A program made the position numbers and the translations under genes. DNA of 64,000 nt from Candidatus Magnetobacterium casense. GTDB lineage: Bacteria > Nitrospirota > Thermodesulfovibrionia > Thermodesulfovibrionales > Magnetobacteriaceae. Positions within the stretch are counted from its first letter, which is position 1; each line of letters opens with the position of its first letter. The notes below the pieces were generated by a model that was not told where the DNA came from, searched no databases, and worked only from the letters and a program-made list of their open reading frames with translations. Positions 26,155 through 35,463 of this stretch are shown in pieces. The stretch is taken from contig NZ_JMFO01000003.1 of assembly GCF_000714715.1 (NCBI RefSeq), positions 1 through 64,000 of the forward strand. The letters are read 5' to 3'.

Positions 26155-27295
26155 GGTGGTAATAGCCGGCGGTGGTACCGGCGGACATCTCTACCCTGCC
26201 ATAGCCATAGCAGAGGAGATCAAAAAAAAGATGCCACAGGCAGACATACTCTTTATGGGCACCGACAGGGGCATAGAGACCAGGGTGCTGCCACTGGAGA
26301 AGTACTACGTAAAACTCCTGCGCACGGAGGGCTTTGTAGGCGTGTCACTGAGCAAAAAGATATGGGCACTATTTAAGCTGATCGTAGCGTTCTTTGATGC
26401 GGTGTCGTTTTTGAGAGGCGTCAGACCCAGCGTGGTGATAGGCACCGGCGGATATGCCTCTTTTGTGCCGGTTGCAGCGGCAGCATTGCTGTCCATTCCC
26501 ATCGTGATACACGAACAGAACTCCATCCCCGGTCTTGCCAATAAGCTGCTGTCAAAGGTGGCAGACAAGGTGTGCATCACCTACGAAAGCTCACTGGACT
26601 ATCTGCCCAAGGACAAGGCCATCATCACGGGCAATCCCGTCAGGGAAAAAATCCTCAAGGCGACCAGGACACAAGGACTGGAGATGTTCTCCCTGCGTGG
26701 GGACCTGCTGACGGTGCTCATCTTTGGAGGCAGCGCAGGAGCCAGGGCTATTAACAAGGCCGTCATGGAAACACTCCCGCTGTTAAACAACTACAGAGAC
26801 AAGATACAGTTCCTGCACCAGACCGGTAACGCAGACTACGAGCTGGTCAGAGGCGCATACCAGAGCAACGGATTCTCCGGCACCGTGGCGCCATTTATAT
26901 TTAACATGCCCGAGGCCTATGCCTGTTGCGACATGCTCATATCACGGGCAGGGGCAACCACGCTGGCCGAAATAACAACCATCGGCATCCCCGCCATCCT
27001 GATCCCCTATCCCTATGCCGCAGGGGCACATCAGGAGGCAAACGCAGCCAGACTCTCCTCCAGCACCGCTGCCATCATGATCAGAGAACCGGAACTGGAC
27101 AGCGAGTCCCTGGCACGACAGATTATCTCCCTGTGCAGCGACGCCAACCTCAGAAACAGACTCAAGCGCGACTGCAAGGCACTAGGAAAACCAGACGCAG
27201 GTAAACGGGTCGCACACATCGCTCTGGCGCTTATGAAAGACAAATCACACTATTATAAACAGGAGTACGACAGATGTTTAACCAGTACAGAGTAA
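26132..27295 (+). CDS. murG: Lipid II synthase MurG
   Basis: 387 residues from ATG 26132; the longer frame to 26075 lies inside ftsW and is rejected. Motifs: IAGGGTGGHLYPAIAIAEE (UDP-GlcNAc site loop), HEQNSIPGLANK, FGGSAGARAIN, SRAGATTLAE and PYPYAAGAHQEANA. It adds GlcNAc to lipid I on the inner face of the membrane. Normal family length is 350-370. Its end overlaps the murC start by 22 bases. Confidence 0.95.
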   Translation: MTNNNRCKVVIAGGGTGGHLYPAIAIAEEIKKKMPQADILFMGTDRGIETRVLPLEKYYVKLLRTEGFVGVSLSKKIWALFKLIVAFFDAVSFLRGVRPSVVIGTGGYASFVPVAAAALLSIPIVIHEQNSIPGLANKLLSKVADKVCITYESSLDYLPKDKAIITGNPVREKILKATRTQGLEMFSLRGDLLTVLIFGGSAGARAINKAVMETLPLLNNYRDKIQFLHQTGNADYELVRGAYQSNGFSGTVAPFIFNMPEAYACCDMLISRAGATTLAEITTIGIPAILIPYPYAAGAHQEANAARLSSSTAAIMIREPELDSESLARQIISLCSDANLRNRLKRDCKALGKPDAGKRVAHIALALMKDKSHYYKQEYDRCLTSTE

Positions 27296-28647
27296 TACAC
27301 TTCGTAGGGATCGGCGGTATCGGTATGAGCGGCATAGCCGAAGTGCTCAATAATCTCGGCTATGAGGTCACCGGCTCCGACATAAAGGGCTCCTCAACGA
27401 TAGAAAGACTGCTCACCCTGGGCATCAAGGTATACATTGGCCACCGCCCGGAAAACATTGACAGCGCACACGTGGTCGTTGTCTCATCGGCCATAGGCAA
27501 GGAAAATGTCGAGGTAACGGAGGCACGAAGACGCTCAATCCCCGTTATCCCGCGTGCGGAGATGCTGGCAGAGCTGGGCAGACTCAAGTACAGCGTCCTG
27601 GTGGCTGGCTCACACGGAAAGACCACCACCACGTCGCTCATATCCACCATCCTCCTGGATGCCGGCTACGACCCCACCGTGGTCATCGGCGGCAAGCTCA
27701 TGGCTACCAACAGCAACGCAAACCTCGGCAGAGGACAGTTCATGGTCGCAGAGGCAGATGAGAGCGACGGCTCTTTCCTCAAACTGAGCCCGACAATAGC
27801 AGTATGCACAAACATCGACAAGGAACACATGGACTACTTTTCGGACATGGAAAACCTCAAAAAGGCATTCCTGTGCTTCCTCAACAAGGTCCCATTTTAC
27901 GGCCTGAGCGTCGTGTCGGCAGACGACCCAAATGTCAGGGACATTCTGCCACGCATAAACCGAAAGGTCCTCACCTACGGACTGTCACACCCGGCTGATT
28001 ACACGGCAGGCAATATCACCTTTAACGCCATGACCACACAGTATGACCTGTTTTTCCAGGGTGAGTTCCTCGACCGCTTTGAGGTTCCGCTGACGGGCAA
28101 ACACAACATCCTCAACACCCTGGCTGCCACGGCCGCCGCCCTATACCTCAAAATAGACATAGAGTCCGTCATAGGCTCCCTGCAACGCTTCAAGGGCATC
28201 AAACGCAGACTCGAATTCAAGGGCGAATCCATGGGCGTCAAGGTCTATGACGACTACGGTCATCACCCCACAGAGATACAAATGACCATCCAGGGCGTCA
28301 GACAACAGACAGGAAATCGACTGCTCGTCGTCTTTCAGCCCCACCGATACACCAGAACACAGGCACTGATGGAGGAGTTCGTACACTCCTTTACGCACAC
28401 CGACAGACTCTACCTCATGGACATCTATCCGGCAGGGGAAGACCCAATAGAGGGTATAAACTCACAAACGCTCTATCAACGTCTCAGGTCTGAGGGGGTG
28501 GAGGTCACCTACTTCAGCGACACGCAGGAGTTGTTGAGCACCCTGTCGCGTGAGGCCAGAAGGGACGACTATCTGCTGACCTTTGGCGCCGGAGACGTCT
28601 GGAAGGTCGGTGAGGATTTCATAAGGGGCAGCTATGCACGTAACTAG
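27274..28647 (+). CDS. murC: UDP-MurNAc-L-alanine ligase MurC
   Basis: 457 residues. IHFVGIGGIGMSGIAEVL (nucleotide-sugar site), GSHGKTTTTSLI (ATP), EADESDGSF, NIDKEHMDY, and DDYGHHPTEI with FQPHRYTR in the C-terminal domain. It adds L-Ala to UDP-MurNAc. All conserved residues appear intact. Overlaps murG before it and murB after it, which points to coupled translation through this part of the cluster. Confidence 0.96.
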   Translation: MFNQYRVIHFVGIGGIGMSGIAEVLNNLGYEVTGSDIKGSSTIERLLTLGIKVYIGHRPENIDSAHVVVVSSAIGKENVEVTEARRRSIPVIPRAEMLAELGRLKYSVLVAGSHGKTTTTSLISTILLDAGYDPTVVIGGKLMATNSNANLGRGQFMVAEADESDGSFLKLSPTIAVCTNIDKEHMDYFSDMENLKKAFLCFLNKVPFYGLSVVSADDPNVRDILPRINRKVLTYGLSHPADYTAGNITFNAMTTQYDLFFQGEFLDRFEVPLTGKHNILNTLAATAAALYLKIDIESVIGSLQRFKGIKRRLEFKGESMGVKVYDDYGHHPTEIQMTIQGVRQQTGNRLLVVFQPHRYTRTQALMEEFVHSFTHTDRLYLMDIYPAGEDPIEGINSQTLYQRLRSEGVEVTYFSDTQELLSTLSREARRDDYLLTFGAGDVWKVGEDFIRGSYARN

Positions 28648-29569
28648 TGTCAGTTGCGATTACTCCACCCTGGTCAGAGACCTCAAGGGTATGGCACATT
28701 ACAACGAACCCATGCGACACCACACGTCGCTGAGGATTGGCGGTGCGGCAGCGTTGTACTATGAACCCGGCAATCTCGACAGTATGGCAACACTCCTGCA
28801 AAGGGCACGGGAGAGTGCGCTGCCGCTGTTCGTTATCGGCGGAGGCAGCAACCTGCTCTTTGGCGATGAGGACCTTGATGCTGTGGTGGTCTCAACACGT
28901 CAGTTGTGCACCATGCAGTGGCTGCTGGACGACGACAGTCTGACAATCAGGGCGGGGGCCGGAGTACCACTGGCCAAGGCATTGAACTTTGCCCTGAAGG
29001 CATCAGCGGCAGGTCTCGAGGGGCTTGCAGGCATACCCGGCACCGTGGGAGGGGCCATCGCAGGCAATGCAGGTTCCTTTGGCTTTGAGATCAAGGACGT
29101 CGTCGAGGACGTTACCGTTATCACAGGTACGGGTGCATTGAGGCAATTAACCAGAGACGCCATCCCGTTTGCCTACAGACACTGCGGACTTGCCAGTGAA
29201 AACCTCATCGTCGAGGCCGGCCTCAGACTCATCAGAGGTGATGCCTTCGCACTAAAAGAGCTATTTAATGACTGCCTCGCACAAAAGAAAAAGTCCCAGC
29301 CCCTGACTGAACTATCGGCAGGGTGTGTGTTCAAAAATCCCCCCGGCGACTTTGCCGGACGACTCATAGAGGCAGCAGGATGCAAGGCAATGGCACAAGG
29401 ACAGATAGAGGTCAGCAGACAACATGCAAACTTCTTTATAAACAAGGCAAGAGGCACAGCCGATGACTTCCTCTGTCTGATGGCAAGGGTGCAGGAGAGA
29501 GTCCTGGCACGCTTTGGCGTGGAACTCACACCGGAAATTAAAATGCCAGTCAAGAGGGTTGCAGCTTGA
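28634..29569 (+). CDS. murB: UDP-N-acetylenolpyruvoylglucosamine reductase MurB
   Basis: 311 residues. FAD-binding motifs HHTSLRIGGAA, FVIGGGSNLLF and LAGIPGTVGGAIAGNAG. Active-site AGCVFKNPPGDFAGRLI has Cys where the E. coli enzyme has a catalytic Ser; a Cys at this position is known in many type II MurB proteins. The length and the absence of extra loops fit type II. It reduces UDP-GlcNAc-enolpyruvate. The ATG overlaps murC by 14 bases. Confidence 0.94.
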   Translation: MHVTSVSCDYSTLVRDLKGMAHYNEPMRHHTSLRIGGAAALYYEPGNLDSMATLLQRARESALPLFVIGGGSNLLFGDEDLDAVVVSTRQLCTMQWLLDDDSLTIRAGAGVPLAKALNFALKASAAGLEGLAGIPGTVGGAIAGNAGSFGFEIKDVVEDVTVITGTGALRQLTRDAIPFAYRHCGLASENLIVEAGLRLIRGDAFALKELFNDCLAQKKKSQPLTELSAGCVFKNPPGDFAGRLIEAAGCKAMAQGQIEVSRQHANFFINKARGTADDFLCLMARVQERVLARFGVELTPEIKMPVKRVAA

Positions 29570-30357
29570 ACTACATAAATAAAAAAATACTCGGAAGACA
29601 ACATCTCCTTAAGAAAAAAACGGACAAGACCATGTCCCTGAGACTTATCGTTGCCATAGTGGCAATTGTCATCCTGACAGGGTGTGCAACAGCGGGCGTA
29701 TATATGTTTATAAAGGCCGATTTCTTAAAGGTTCAGCACCTGCACCTCGAGGGCAATTTCCACCTCCGGGAAGCCGACATGCTCAGACTGCTAAACGTAA
29801 ATGGAAAAAGCCTCGCAACCATGGACTTTAACAGTGTCTCCAGTGGACTGTTTGTTTCCCCATGGGTCAGCCACGTGACGATGAGAAAGGAGTTCCCCAA
29901 TACGCTGTATGTCCGGATAAAGGAAAAAGAGCCTGTCGGACTCCTCTCCAACGGCAATGATACATACCTGGTGGATAACTCCGGCCAGAGGCTTGAAAAG
30001 GTAGAGCTTCCCCCTTCAGCGTTATCGAATGCCCCGGGACGCTCCTCGTTACCCGTCATCAGCGTTGATGCGACCAACCACAAGACCTATGACAACGCCC
30101 TGAGACTCATTGAGGCCCTGAACAAAAACAGCGTAACTCAAGGGAAAAGCATCCTGATAACAGGGGCAAAACCCGAAGAAATAGCCATCCGTATAAACGA
30201 TACCCTCGTCCTGCTAGGCTCGGGTGATTACGACAAAAAGCTCAAAAACTACCTCCAACTCAAGGACGAAATAACCGACAAAAACATCCCCATAGAGTAC
30301 ATAGATATGAGATTCTCACAACGCCTGATAGTGAAGCAGGCCAGGAGGCCGTCCTGA
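29566..30357 (+). CDS. ftsQ: Cell division protein FtsQ
   Basis: 263 residues, TTG start overlapping the murB stop (TTGA). Basic cytosolic N-terminus, one membrane helix (about 27-48: LIVAIVAIVILTGCATAGVYMFI), then a POTRA domain (VQHLHLEGNFHLREADMLRLL) and an FtsQ beta domain, with YLVDNSGQRLEK. It links FtsBL to early division proteins in the periplasm. ddl, common between murB and ftsQ, is missing. The gene ends CTGA, overlapping the start proposed for ftsA. Confidence 0.88.
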   Translation: MNYINKKILGRQHLLKKKTDKTMSLRLIVAIVAIVILTGCATAGVYMFIKADFLKVQHLHLEGNFHLREADMLRLLNVNGKSLATMDFNSVSSGLFVSPWVSHVTMRKEFPNTLYVRIKEKEPVGLLSNGNDTYLVDNSGQRLEKVELPPSALSNAPGRSSLPVISVDATNHKTYDNALRLIEALNKNSVTQGKSILITGAKPEEIAIRINDTLVLLGSGDYDKKLKNYLQLKDEITDKNIPIEYIDMRFSQRLIVKQARRPS

Positions 30358-31559
30358 AAGACACAATCGTTGTCGGACTGGACGTTGGAACGAGCAAGAT
30401 ATCCACGATCGTGGCTGAGGTCAGTGCCGCCTCGATCAGGTTCATTGGGGTCAGCACGACACAGTCACGGGGCGTCAGAAAGGGCATGATCATAGATATG
30501 GAAGCGGCCTCAAGGGCTATCAGGACATCCATAAATGCTGCCCGTAAGCTCTCCAACACCGAAATAACCGATGTCTACGCCGGCATGGCAGACAGCCACG
30601 TCAAATGTATGCCCAACACGGGCGCCGTGGGCATAGCACGCGGGATCATCCGACAGCGTGACATCGAGTGGGTGATGGAGACGGCCAGCAGCATCTATAT
30701 CCCGCTGGATAAGGAAGTAATGCACATCATCCCGCTGGAGTACGTAGTCGATGGCGAGGGGCAGATAACAAACCCCCTAGGAATGCGAGGGGTACGTCTT
30801 GAGGCCAACGTGCAGATCGTTACAGGCTCTGCAAACTCTTTACACAACCTTGTCCGATGTTGTGAGATGGCAGGGGTATCGGTGGCCGACATCGTACTGG
30901 ACCCTCTTGCCTCTGCCATGGCAACCCTCAGGGATGACGAAAAAGAGTGTGGATGCATACTGGTGGATATCGGCGGTGGTACCACGGATATCGCACTGTT
31001 TCGGGACTCCAGGTTTATCAGCACATCCATACTGGACATCGGCGGCAACCAGATCACAAACGATATATCCGTCTGTCTTGCAATACCGTTGCCGGAGGCC
31101 GAAAGGATACAAAAAGCATATGGTATCAACGAATATAACGCAGGGGAAATTACCGTGGCTACAGCCGGCGGTGAAAAAAAGGTCGATGGCAACCTTATCT
31201 CCGAAATCATACAATCACGTACCGAAGAAATATTAAACCTCATAAAGACTGAAATAGCACATCTATGTGGAAACGCCACGCCATCCTTTGGGGTGATCTT
31301 CACCGGCGGAGTGGCACAATTAAAGGGCTTTGAGATGTTGGCACACGCCGTCCTGAACATACCGGTCAGGGTGGGGATGCCAGAGGGCAGGGATATGATC
31401 GAAATGGTCAGAAACCCCATATACGCAACCGCCGTCGGACTGATCTTGTACGCACAGAAGAGTATGGACGATCCGTCGTCTATGGAGCTGCTTGCGGGAG
31501 ATCTGAGCCATATCAGAAAATGGATAAAGGGACTGGTGGGTAAGCTGTTTTCAGCCTAG
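30354..31559 (+). CDS. ftsA: Cell division protein FtsA, CTG start
   Basis: 401 residues when read from CTG 30354. The first ATG or GTG in frame (GTG 30411) would remove the actin-fold phosphate-1 motif VGLDVGTSKISTIV, so it is not the start. CTG 30354 has AGGAGG at 30343-30348, five bases upstream, and overlaps the ftsQ stop (CTGA). Other motifs: LVDIGGGTTDIALF, FTGGVAQLKG and a C-terminal KWIKGLVGKLF amphipathic helix for membrane binding. FtsA tethers FtsZ to the membrane. Confidence 0.9.
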   Translation: MKDTIVVGLDVGTSKISTIVAEVSAASIRFIGVSTTQSRGVRKGMIIDMEAASRAIRTSINAARKLSNTEITDVYAGMADSHVKCMPNTGAVGIARGIIRQRDIEWVMETASSIYIPLDKEVMHIIPLEYVVDGEGQITNPLGMRGVRLEANVQIVTGSANSLHNLVRCCEMAGVSVADIVLDPLASAMATLRDDEKECGCILVDIGGGTTDIALFRDSRFISTSILDIGGNQITNDISVCLAIPLPEAERIQKAYGINEYNAGEITVATAGGEKKVDGNLISEIIQSRTEEILNLIKTEIAHLCGNATPSFGVIFTGGVAQLKGFEMLAHAVLNIPVRVGMPEGRDMIEMVRNPIYATAVGLILYAQKSMDDPSSMELLAGDLSHIRKWIKGLVGKLFSA

Positions 31560-31618
31560 TTGACAAAACATATAGAATAGAGATTAAATAGATAGATTAA
31601 AAAGAGAGGGAGGTACAC

Positions 31619-32785
31619 ATGTTTGAACTGTTAGAGAGTAATGAAGGTAAGGCAAACATTAAGGTAATAGGTGTTGGTGGCGCCGGTGGTAACGCCATAA
31701 ATAACATGATCATATCCGACCTTAAGAACGTTCAATTTATTGCCGTTAATACGGATGCTCAGGTGCTTCAGACCTCCATGGCTGAGTACAAGTTGCAGAT
31801 AGGAGATAAGATAACCAGGGGGCTTGGAGCCGGTTCCAACCCGCAGGTGGGAAGGGAATCCGCACTTGAGGACAACGAACGCTTACGTGAGATACTGGAA
31901 GGGGCCGATATGGTCTTCATCACGGCAGGCATGGGTGGAGGCACGGGCACGGGTGCTGCTCCGGTTATCGCAGAGATCGCCAGAAACCTCGGGGCACTGA
32001 CCGTGGCTGTAGTGACAAAACCGTTCTTTTACGAAGGCAGAAAACGCCTCAGTAACGCAACCCTCGGAATCAAAGAGTTAAACCAGTTTGTTGACACCAC
32101 CATTGTCATCCCCAATGACAAGATACAACTGGTCGTGGAAAAGGGCACGCCGCTTGTAAAGTCTTTCGAAATCGCAAACGATGTCCTCAGGGACGCCGTC
32201 CAGGGCATCACCGACCTGATACTCGTCCCCGGACTGATAAACCTCGACTTTGCAGACGTCAAGACCATCATGCAGTACTCGGGCAAGGCCGTCATGGGCA
32301 TAGGCAAGGGCAAGGGCGAACAGGGACACATAGAGGCCGCCAAAAAGGCCATCTCTAACCCACTCCTCGAAGAAACCTCCATCGACGGAGCCAGAGGCAT
32401 ACTGATCAATATCACCGGAGGCACCGACCTCTCTCTGGATGCCGTACAAGGGGCCTCGGAACTCGTTTTTGACTCCGCACACGATGACGCCGATATTATC
32501 TTTGGCGCCGTGATCGACCCAACCATCACAGGCGAAGTCAAGGTCACCGTCATTGCAACCGGATTTGAAGACAAGAAAGAACCAAAGATGTCTCTGCCGG
32601 AGATGAGCAGGTGGAAGTCCACAGAGAGAGACCGCGTCTTCACCAGAAGTTCCGACAGATTACTGACCAAGAACCTCTTCGATTTCTCAAAAGAGGACAA
32701 GGTCCCAACAACAGAGCTGATGTCCTACGACGACGACATCGATATCCCAACTTTCATAAGAAAACAAAGAGAAGACAAGAGATAA
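31619..32785 (+). CDS. ftsZ: Cell division GTPase FtsZ
   Basis: 388 residues. N-terminal IKVIGVGGAGGNAINNM, the tubulin signature GGGTGTGAAPVIAEIA, T7 synergy loop NLDFADVKTIM, and a linker ending in the conserved C-terminal peptide DIDIPTFIRKQ, which binds FtsA. Complete, normal length. RBS GGGAGG (31606-31611) precedes ATG 31619. It ends the dcw cluster. Confidence 0.97.
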   Translation: MFELLESNEGKANIKVIGVGGAGGNAINNMIISDLKNVQFIAVNTDAQVLQTSMAEYKLQIGDKITRGLGAGSNPQVGRESALEDNERLREILEGADMVFITAGMGGGTGTGAAPVIAEIARNLGALTVAVVTKPFFYEGRKRLSNATLGIKELNQFVDTTIVIPNDKIQLVVEKGTPLVKSFEIANDVLRDAVQGITDLILVPGLINLDFADVKTIMQYSGKAVMGIGKGKGEQGHIEAAKKAISNPLLEETSIDGARGILINITGGTDLSLDAVQGASELVFDSAHDDADIIFGAVIDPTITGEVKVTVIATGFEDKKEPKMSLPEMSRWKSTERDRVFTRSSDRLLTKNLFDFSKEDKVPTTELMSYDDDIDIPTFIRKQREDKR

Positions 32786-32804
32786 AAGGCTTTCCCTCCA
32801 AACA

Positions 32805-32848
32805 GGGCAGAGGATATCCCTCCTCCTCACACATAACGTCCTCTGCCC
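32805..32848 (+). terminator. Hairpin after ftsZ
   Basis: GGGCAGAGGA (32805-32814) pairs exactly with TCCTCTGCCC (32839-32848) over a 24-base loop, 19 bases after the ftsZ stop. A T-rich stretch follows at about 32870. It likely ends the dcw transcript. Confidence 0.6.
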
Positions 32849-32911
32849 ACTCCTCCTCATCACAGAAATATTTACATTAACAAATTGTTTGTCGTTCGTT
32901 CCCCTGAAGTA

Positions 32912-33211
32912 TCACAGTCTTTCATTAACGGTCACTCTCAAACCCAAGCTGTCAAGCAGAGACGAGAGAGTGTGTGGGGCGTTTTCCGATGGCATTGGGT
33001 ATATACTTTCCTTGCTGATGTTTGTTTTTTTTGAGACATTTACAACCCATCCGGCCTCGACAATATTACTGAGGGCTAGTAAAAACGCTTCTTTAGAGTT
33101 TTCCTCCAATGCTGCATTCAGATACTCAATTGCTTCATCAGGGTCTCTGAGGGCTTCAAGTAAGGTGTCTTTGTAGCTAATAGTTTTTCGTGTCATCATT
33201 TGCTGTGACAA
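32912..33211 (-). CDS. HigA-type helix-turn-helix antitoxin, orphan
   Basis: 99 residues; start at MSQQMM or MTRKTIS. DPDEAIEYLNAALEE near residue 23 and the HTH-like SNIVEAGWVVNVSKKTNISKESIY to LSSLLDSLGLRVTV match the addiction-module antidote family normally paired with a HigB-type toxin. No toxin frame is visible within 300 bases on either side; upstream on this strand only a 23-codon frame exists. The helix-turn-helix loop is altered (PMPSENAPHT). Orphan antitoxin or regulator. Divergent from the CHAT gene, 98 bases away. Confidence 0.65.
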   Translation of the reverse strand: MSQQMMTRKTISYKDTLLEALRDPDEAIEYLNAALEENSKEAFLLALSNIVEAGWVVNVSKKTNISKESIYPMPSENAPHTLSSLLDSLGLRVTVNERL

Positions 33212-33309
33212 TCTCTATCTGTTTTGTTGATAGTTCCAACAATTTCATGGTACTCTATAGGCTACATATTTTGCAAGAGGTTCATTCTTTATTTTGGAGG
33301 ACTTGTGAG

Positions 33310-35463
33310 ATGGGGGATAATCATACAAGCATAGTAGCAGCGATATCCGGCAAGGTCGAAAGCGGTCGGCGTGCGGTGTACATCGACGGTGAATTGTCGC
33401 ATCACATTGATGAGGAGAAGGTTGTTAAGCTCCTTGGGGAGGCACGCAACAGTCTTTGGCGCACTGATCCGGTTGCGGGGGCTGATCTTGGGATGCGGTT
33501 GTACAACCTGCTCAATTGTAGTGCGGGGACGCTGCAAAGGCTCATTGGCAATACCAGGGCTGCCGCTGATAAACATACGCATCTGTATTTACAAGTTCCA
33601 TACGACTTGACGCAGTTACCGTTTGAGTTGTTGCACAACGGGAGTTTTGTCTTGATCCATCACAACATACACGTAATCCGCCTGGTTGATAATCTGGGGA
33701 GACTGACCTCGGATGTGTCAAAGAGGGAGCCGTTAAAGATGCTCTTTATGGCCTGTTCGCCAACGGATATGCACCAGACGTCTGTCCTGAAGTTTGAGGA
33801 TGAGGAGGAGCGCATCTTTAGGGCCACCCGTGAGTATAACATCGACATGAGGGTTGAGGACACGGGCAGTATCGAGGGGCTTATGCAGACCAACATTGCA
33901 GGTGGAGGGTTTGACGTCATCCACATAACGGGTCATGCCGCTCTGGATAAGGACAAGGGGCCGGTGTTTTACATGGAGGATGAGGTTGGCAAGCTCCGGA
34001 AGGTATCACCGGAGATGTTGTGGGAAACGATCAAGGATTTTCCGCCCAGGATGCTTTTCCTGTCGGGGTGTTTGACGGGGAGCACAGATGAGAGGGCAAA
34101 CTCTGAATCCTTTGCGTACCAGATGGCGCAGAGGGGGGTACGATGGGTGCTTGGGTGGGGATTGCCTGTCTCGGACGATGGCGCGACGCCTGTGGCTGCC
34201 GAGGCTTACAGGTGTCTCTCCATTGGCAAGGGGGTGGACTATGCCGTGCAGAGTGCGCGGAGGATGGTTGAGGGCACTTACCATCCCTGGCCGCTGTTGA
34301 GACTATTTGGTGATGCGGCGCCGATTGTGCCGTTGGTGGCGGCTGGTTTGCCGGTCAAGACAGTCAACCCCGTTACGTTGAGGCACAAGTCGCTTCAGGA
34401 CAGCAAGGTGCGGGTGCTTGAGAGTGGGTTTGTTGGCAGGAGGCGGTATGTCCAGCAGGGTGTTAGCGTGCTCAGGGGGAAGGCTGGCAAGTATGGGCTT
34501 TTGGTGCGTGGCCCCGCTGGGATTGGGAAGAGCTGTCTTGTCGGGAAGCTCGTTGAGAGGGTCAAGGACAAGGAGTTGGTGGTCTTTCACGGGGTGGTCA
34601 GTGAGGCGGATGTGACCGTGAAGCTAAGGCAGTTGCTTAAGAGATTGGGCAATGATGAGGGTTTGGCAACGCTTAAATCTGATAAACCGTATGGGCAAAA
34701 GATAGAATTTCTTTTCCGTAAAGCCTTTAAAAATGACATTTCGACTGTTATCTATTTCGATGATTTTGAGCAAAACCTCATCCGTAGCGGCAATGAGTAC
34801 AACGTGAAGCCTGATTCAATCGAGGTCATCCTTCCCTTTCTTGAGGCGGTTGATTGGGCTGAAGGCAGCAGCAACGTCGTGATATCGAGCCGATATCCGT
34901 TTATCCTTGAGGCCGATGGTGAAGACCTGTCCAGAACGAAGCTCGTTGACCTTGCGCTGATATCCTTTGATGGTGCGGACTTAGACAAGAAGGCGAGTAA
35001 TCTTGAGTTTGTCGCAAAGAGCAGCCACGTTGAGATGTATTTGCGATACGGTGGCGGCAATCCCCGATTGCTGGAGTGGTTAGACGTTATCGCCAGGGAC
35101 GAGGCCAGGTACGATTTAAAGGCCCTTGAGACGAATTTGCAGGATTGGCAAGGTGAGTTCATCCACGAGTTTCTTGCGGATGTGATCGCAGAGACGGTGG
35201 GGGAGGAGTTCCACGGGTTTATTCGGAGGGCGGCAGTGTACGGGGAGCCTGTGGATGCGACTGCCTTTGAGGCGTTTGGCGGCGCACAGTTTTTGGACAC
35301 GGGCGTTGATCTGACGTTGGTTGAGCGTGAGGTGCGAGCCGCACTGGCAATAAAAGATTTATCCAGGGGTAAGTTCGTGTACTGGGTGACGCCCGTCATC
35401 CGAGAGAGGATGTGGGGCGAGTTGACGGTAGCTTCGTCCTGCTCAACCACAATATACACATAA
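33310..35463 (+). CDS. CHAT-domain peptidase with STAND-type ATPase domain, C-terminus replaced
   Basis: 717 residues from ATG 33310 (GGAGG 33296-33300). An N-terminal part (about 1-140), then a CHAT caspase-like peptidase with His in FDVIHITGHAA and Cys in LFLSGCLTGS, and a P-loop ATPase with Walker A GPAGIGKSC (about 405) and a Walker B-like IYFDDFE. CHAT plus STAND architecture is typical of bacterial cell-death and defence proteases and of caspase-like regulators. The last 13 residues (LTVASSCSTTIYT) come from a shift into copy 2: the natural C-terminus is lost at a deletion junction near 35425. It may still be an active peptidase, but its ATPase-adjacent C-terminal sensor part is incomplete. 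Confidence 0.82.
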   Translation: MGDNHTSIVAAISGKVESGRRAVYIDGELSHHIDEEKVVKLLGEARNSLWRTDPVAGADLGMRLYNLLNCSAGTLQRLIGNTRAAADKHTHLYLQVPYDLTQLPFELLHNGSFVLIHHNIHVIRLVDNLGRLTSDVSKREPLKMLFMACSPTDMHQTSVLKFEDEEERIFRATREYNIDMRVEDTGSIEGLMQTNIAGGGFDVIHITGHAALDKDKGPVFYMEDEVGKLRKVSPEMLWETIKDFPPRMLFLSGCLTGSTDERANSESFAYQMAQRGVRWVLGWGLPVSDDGATPVAAEAYRCLSIGKGVDYAVQSARRMVEGTYHPWPLLRLFGDAAPIVPLVAAGLPVKTVNPVTLRHKSLQDSKVRVLESGFVGRRRYVQQGVSVLRGKAGKYGLLVRGPAGIGKSCLVGKLVERVKDKELVVFHGVVSEADVTVKLRQLLKRLGNDEGLATLKSDKPYGQKIEFLFRKAFKNDISTVIYFDDFEQNLIRSGNEYNVKPDSIEVILPFLEAVDWAEGSSNVVISSRYPFILEADGEDLSRTKLVDLALISFDGADLDKKASNLEFVAKSSHVEMYLRYGGGNPRLLEWLDVIARDEARYDLKALETNLQDWQGEFIHEFLADVIAETVGEEFHGFIRRAAVYGEPVDATAFEAFGGAQFLDTGVDLTLVEREVRAALAIKDLSRGKFVYWVTPVIRERMWGELTVASSCSTTIYT

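Noticed and set aside
30411..30413. GTG start for ftsA
   Set aside because: It removes the phosphate-1 motif of the actin fold; see the CTG start.
33190..33309. Upstream start of the CHAT gene
   Set aside because: The frame upstream overlaps the antitoxin gene, and ATG 33310 has a good GGAGG.
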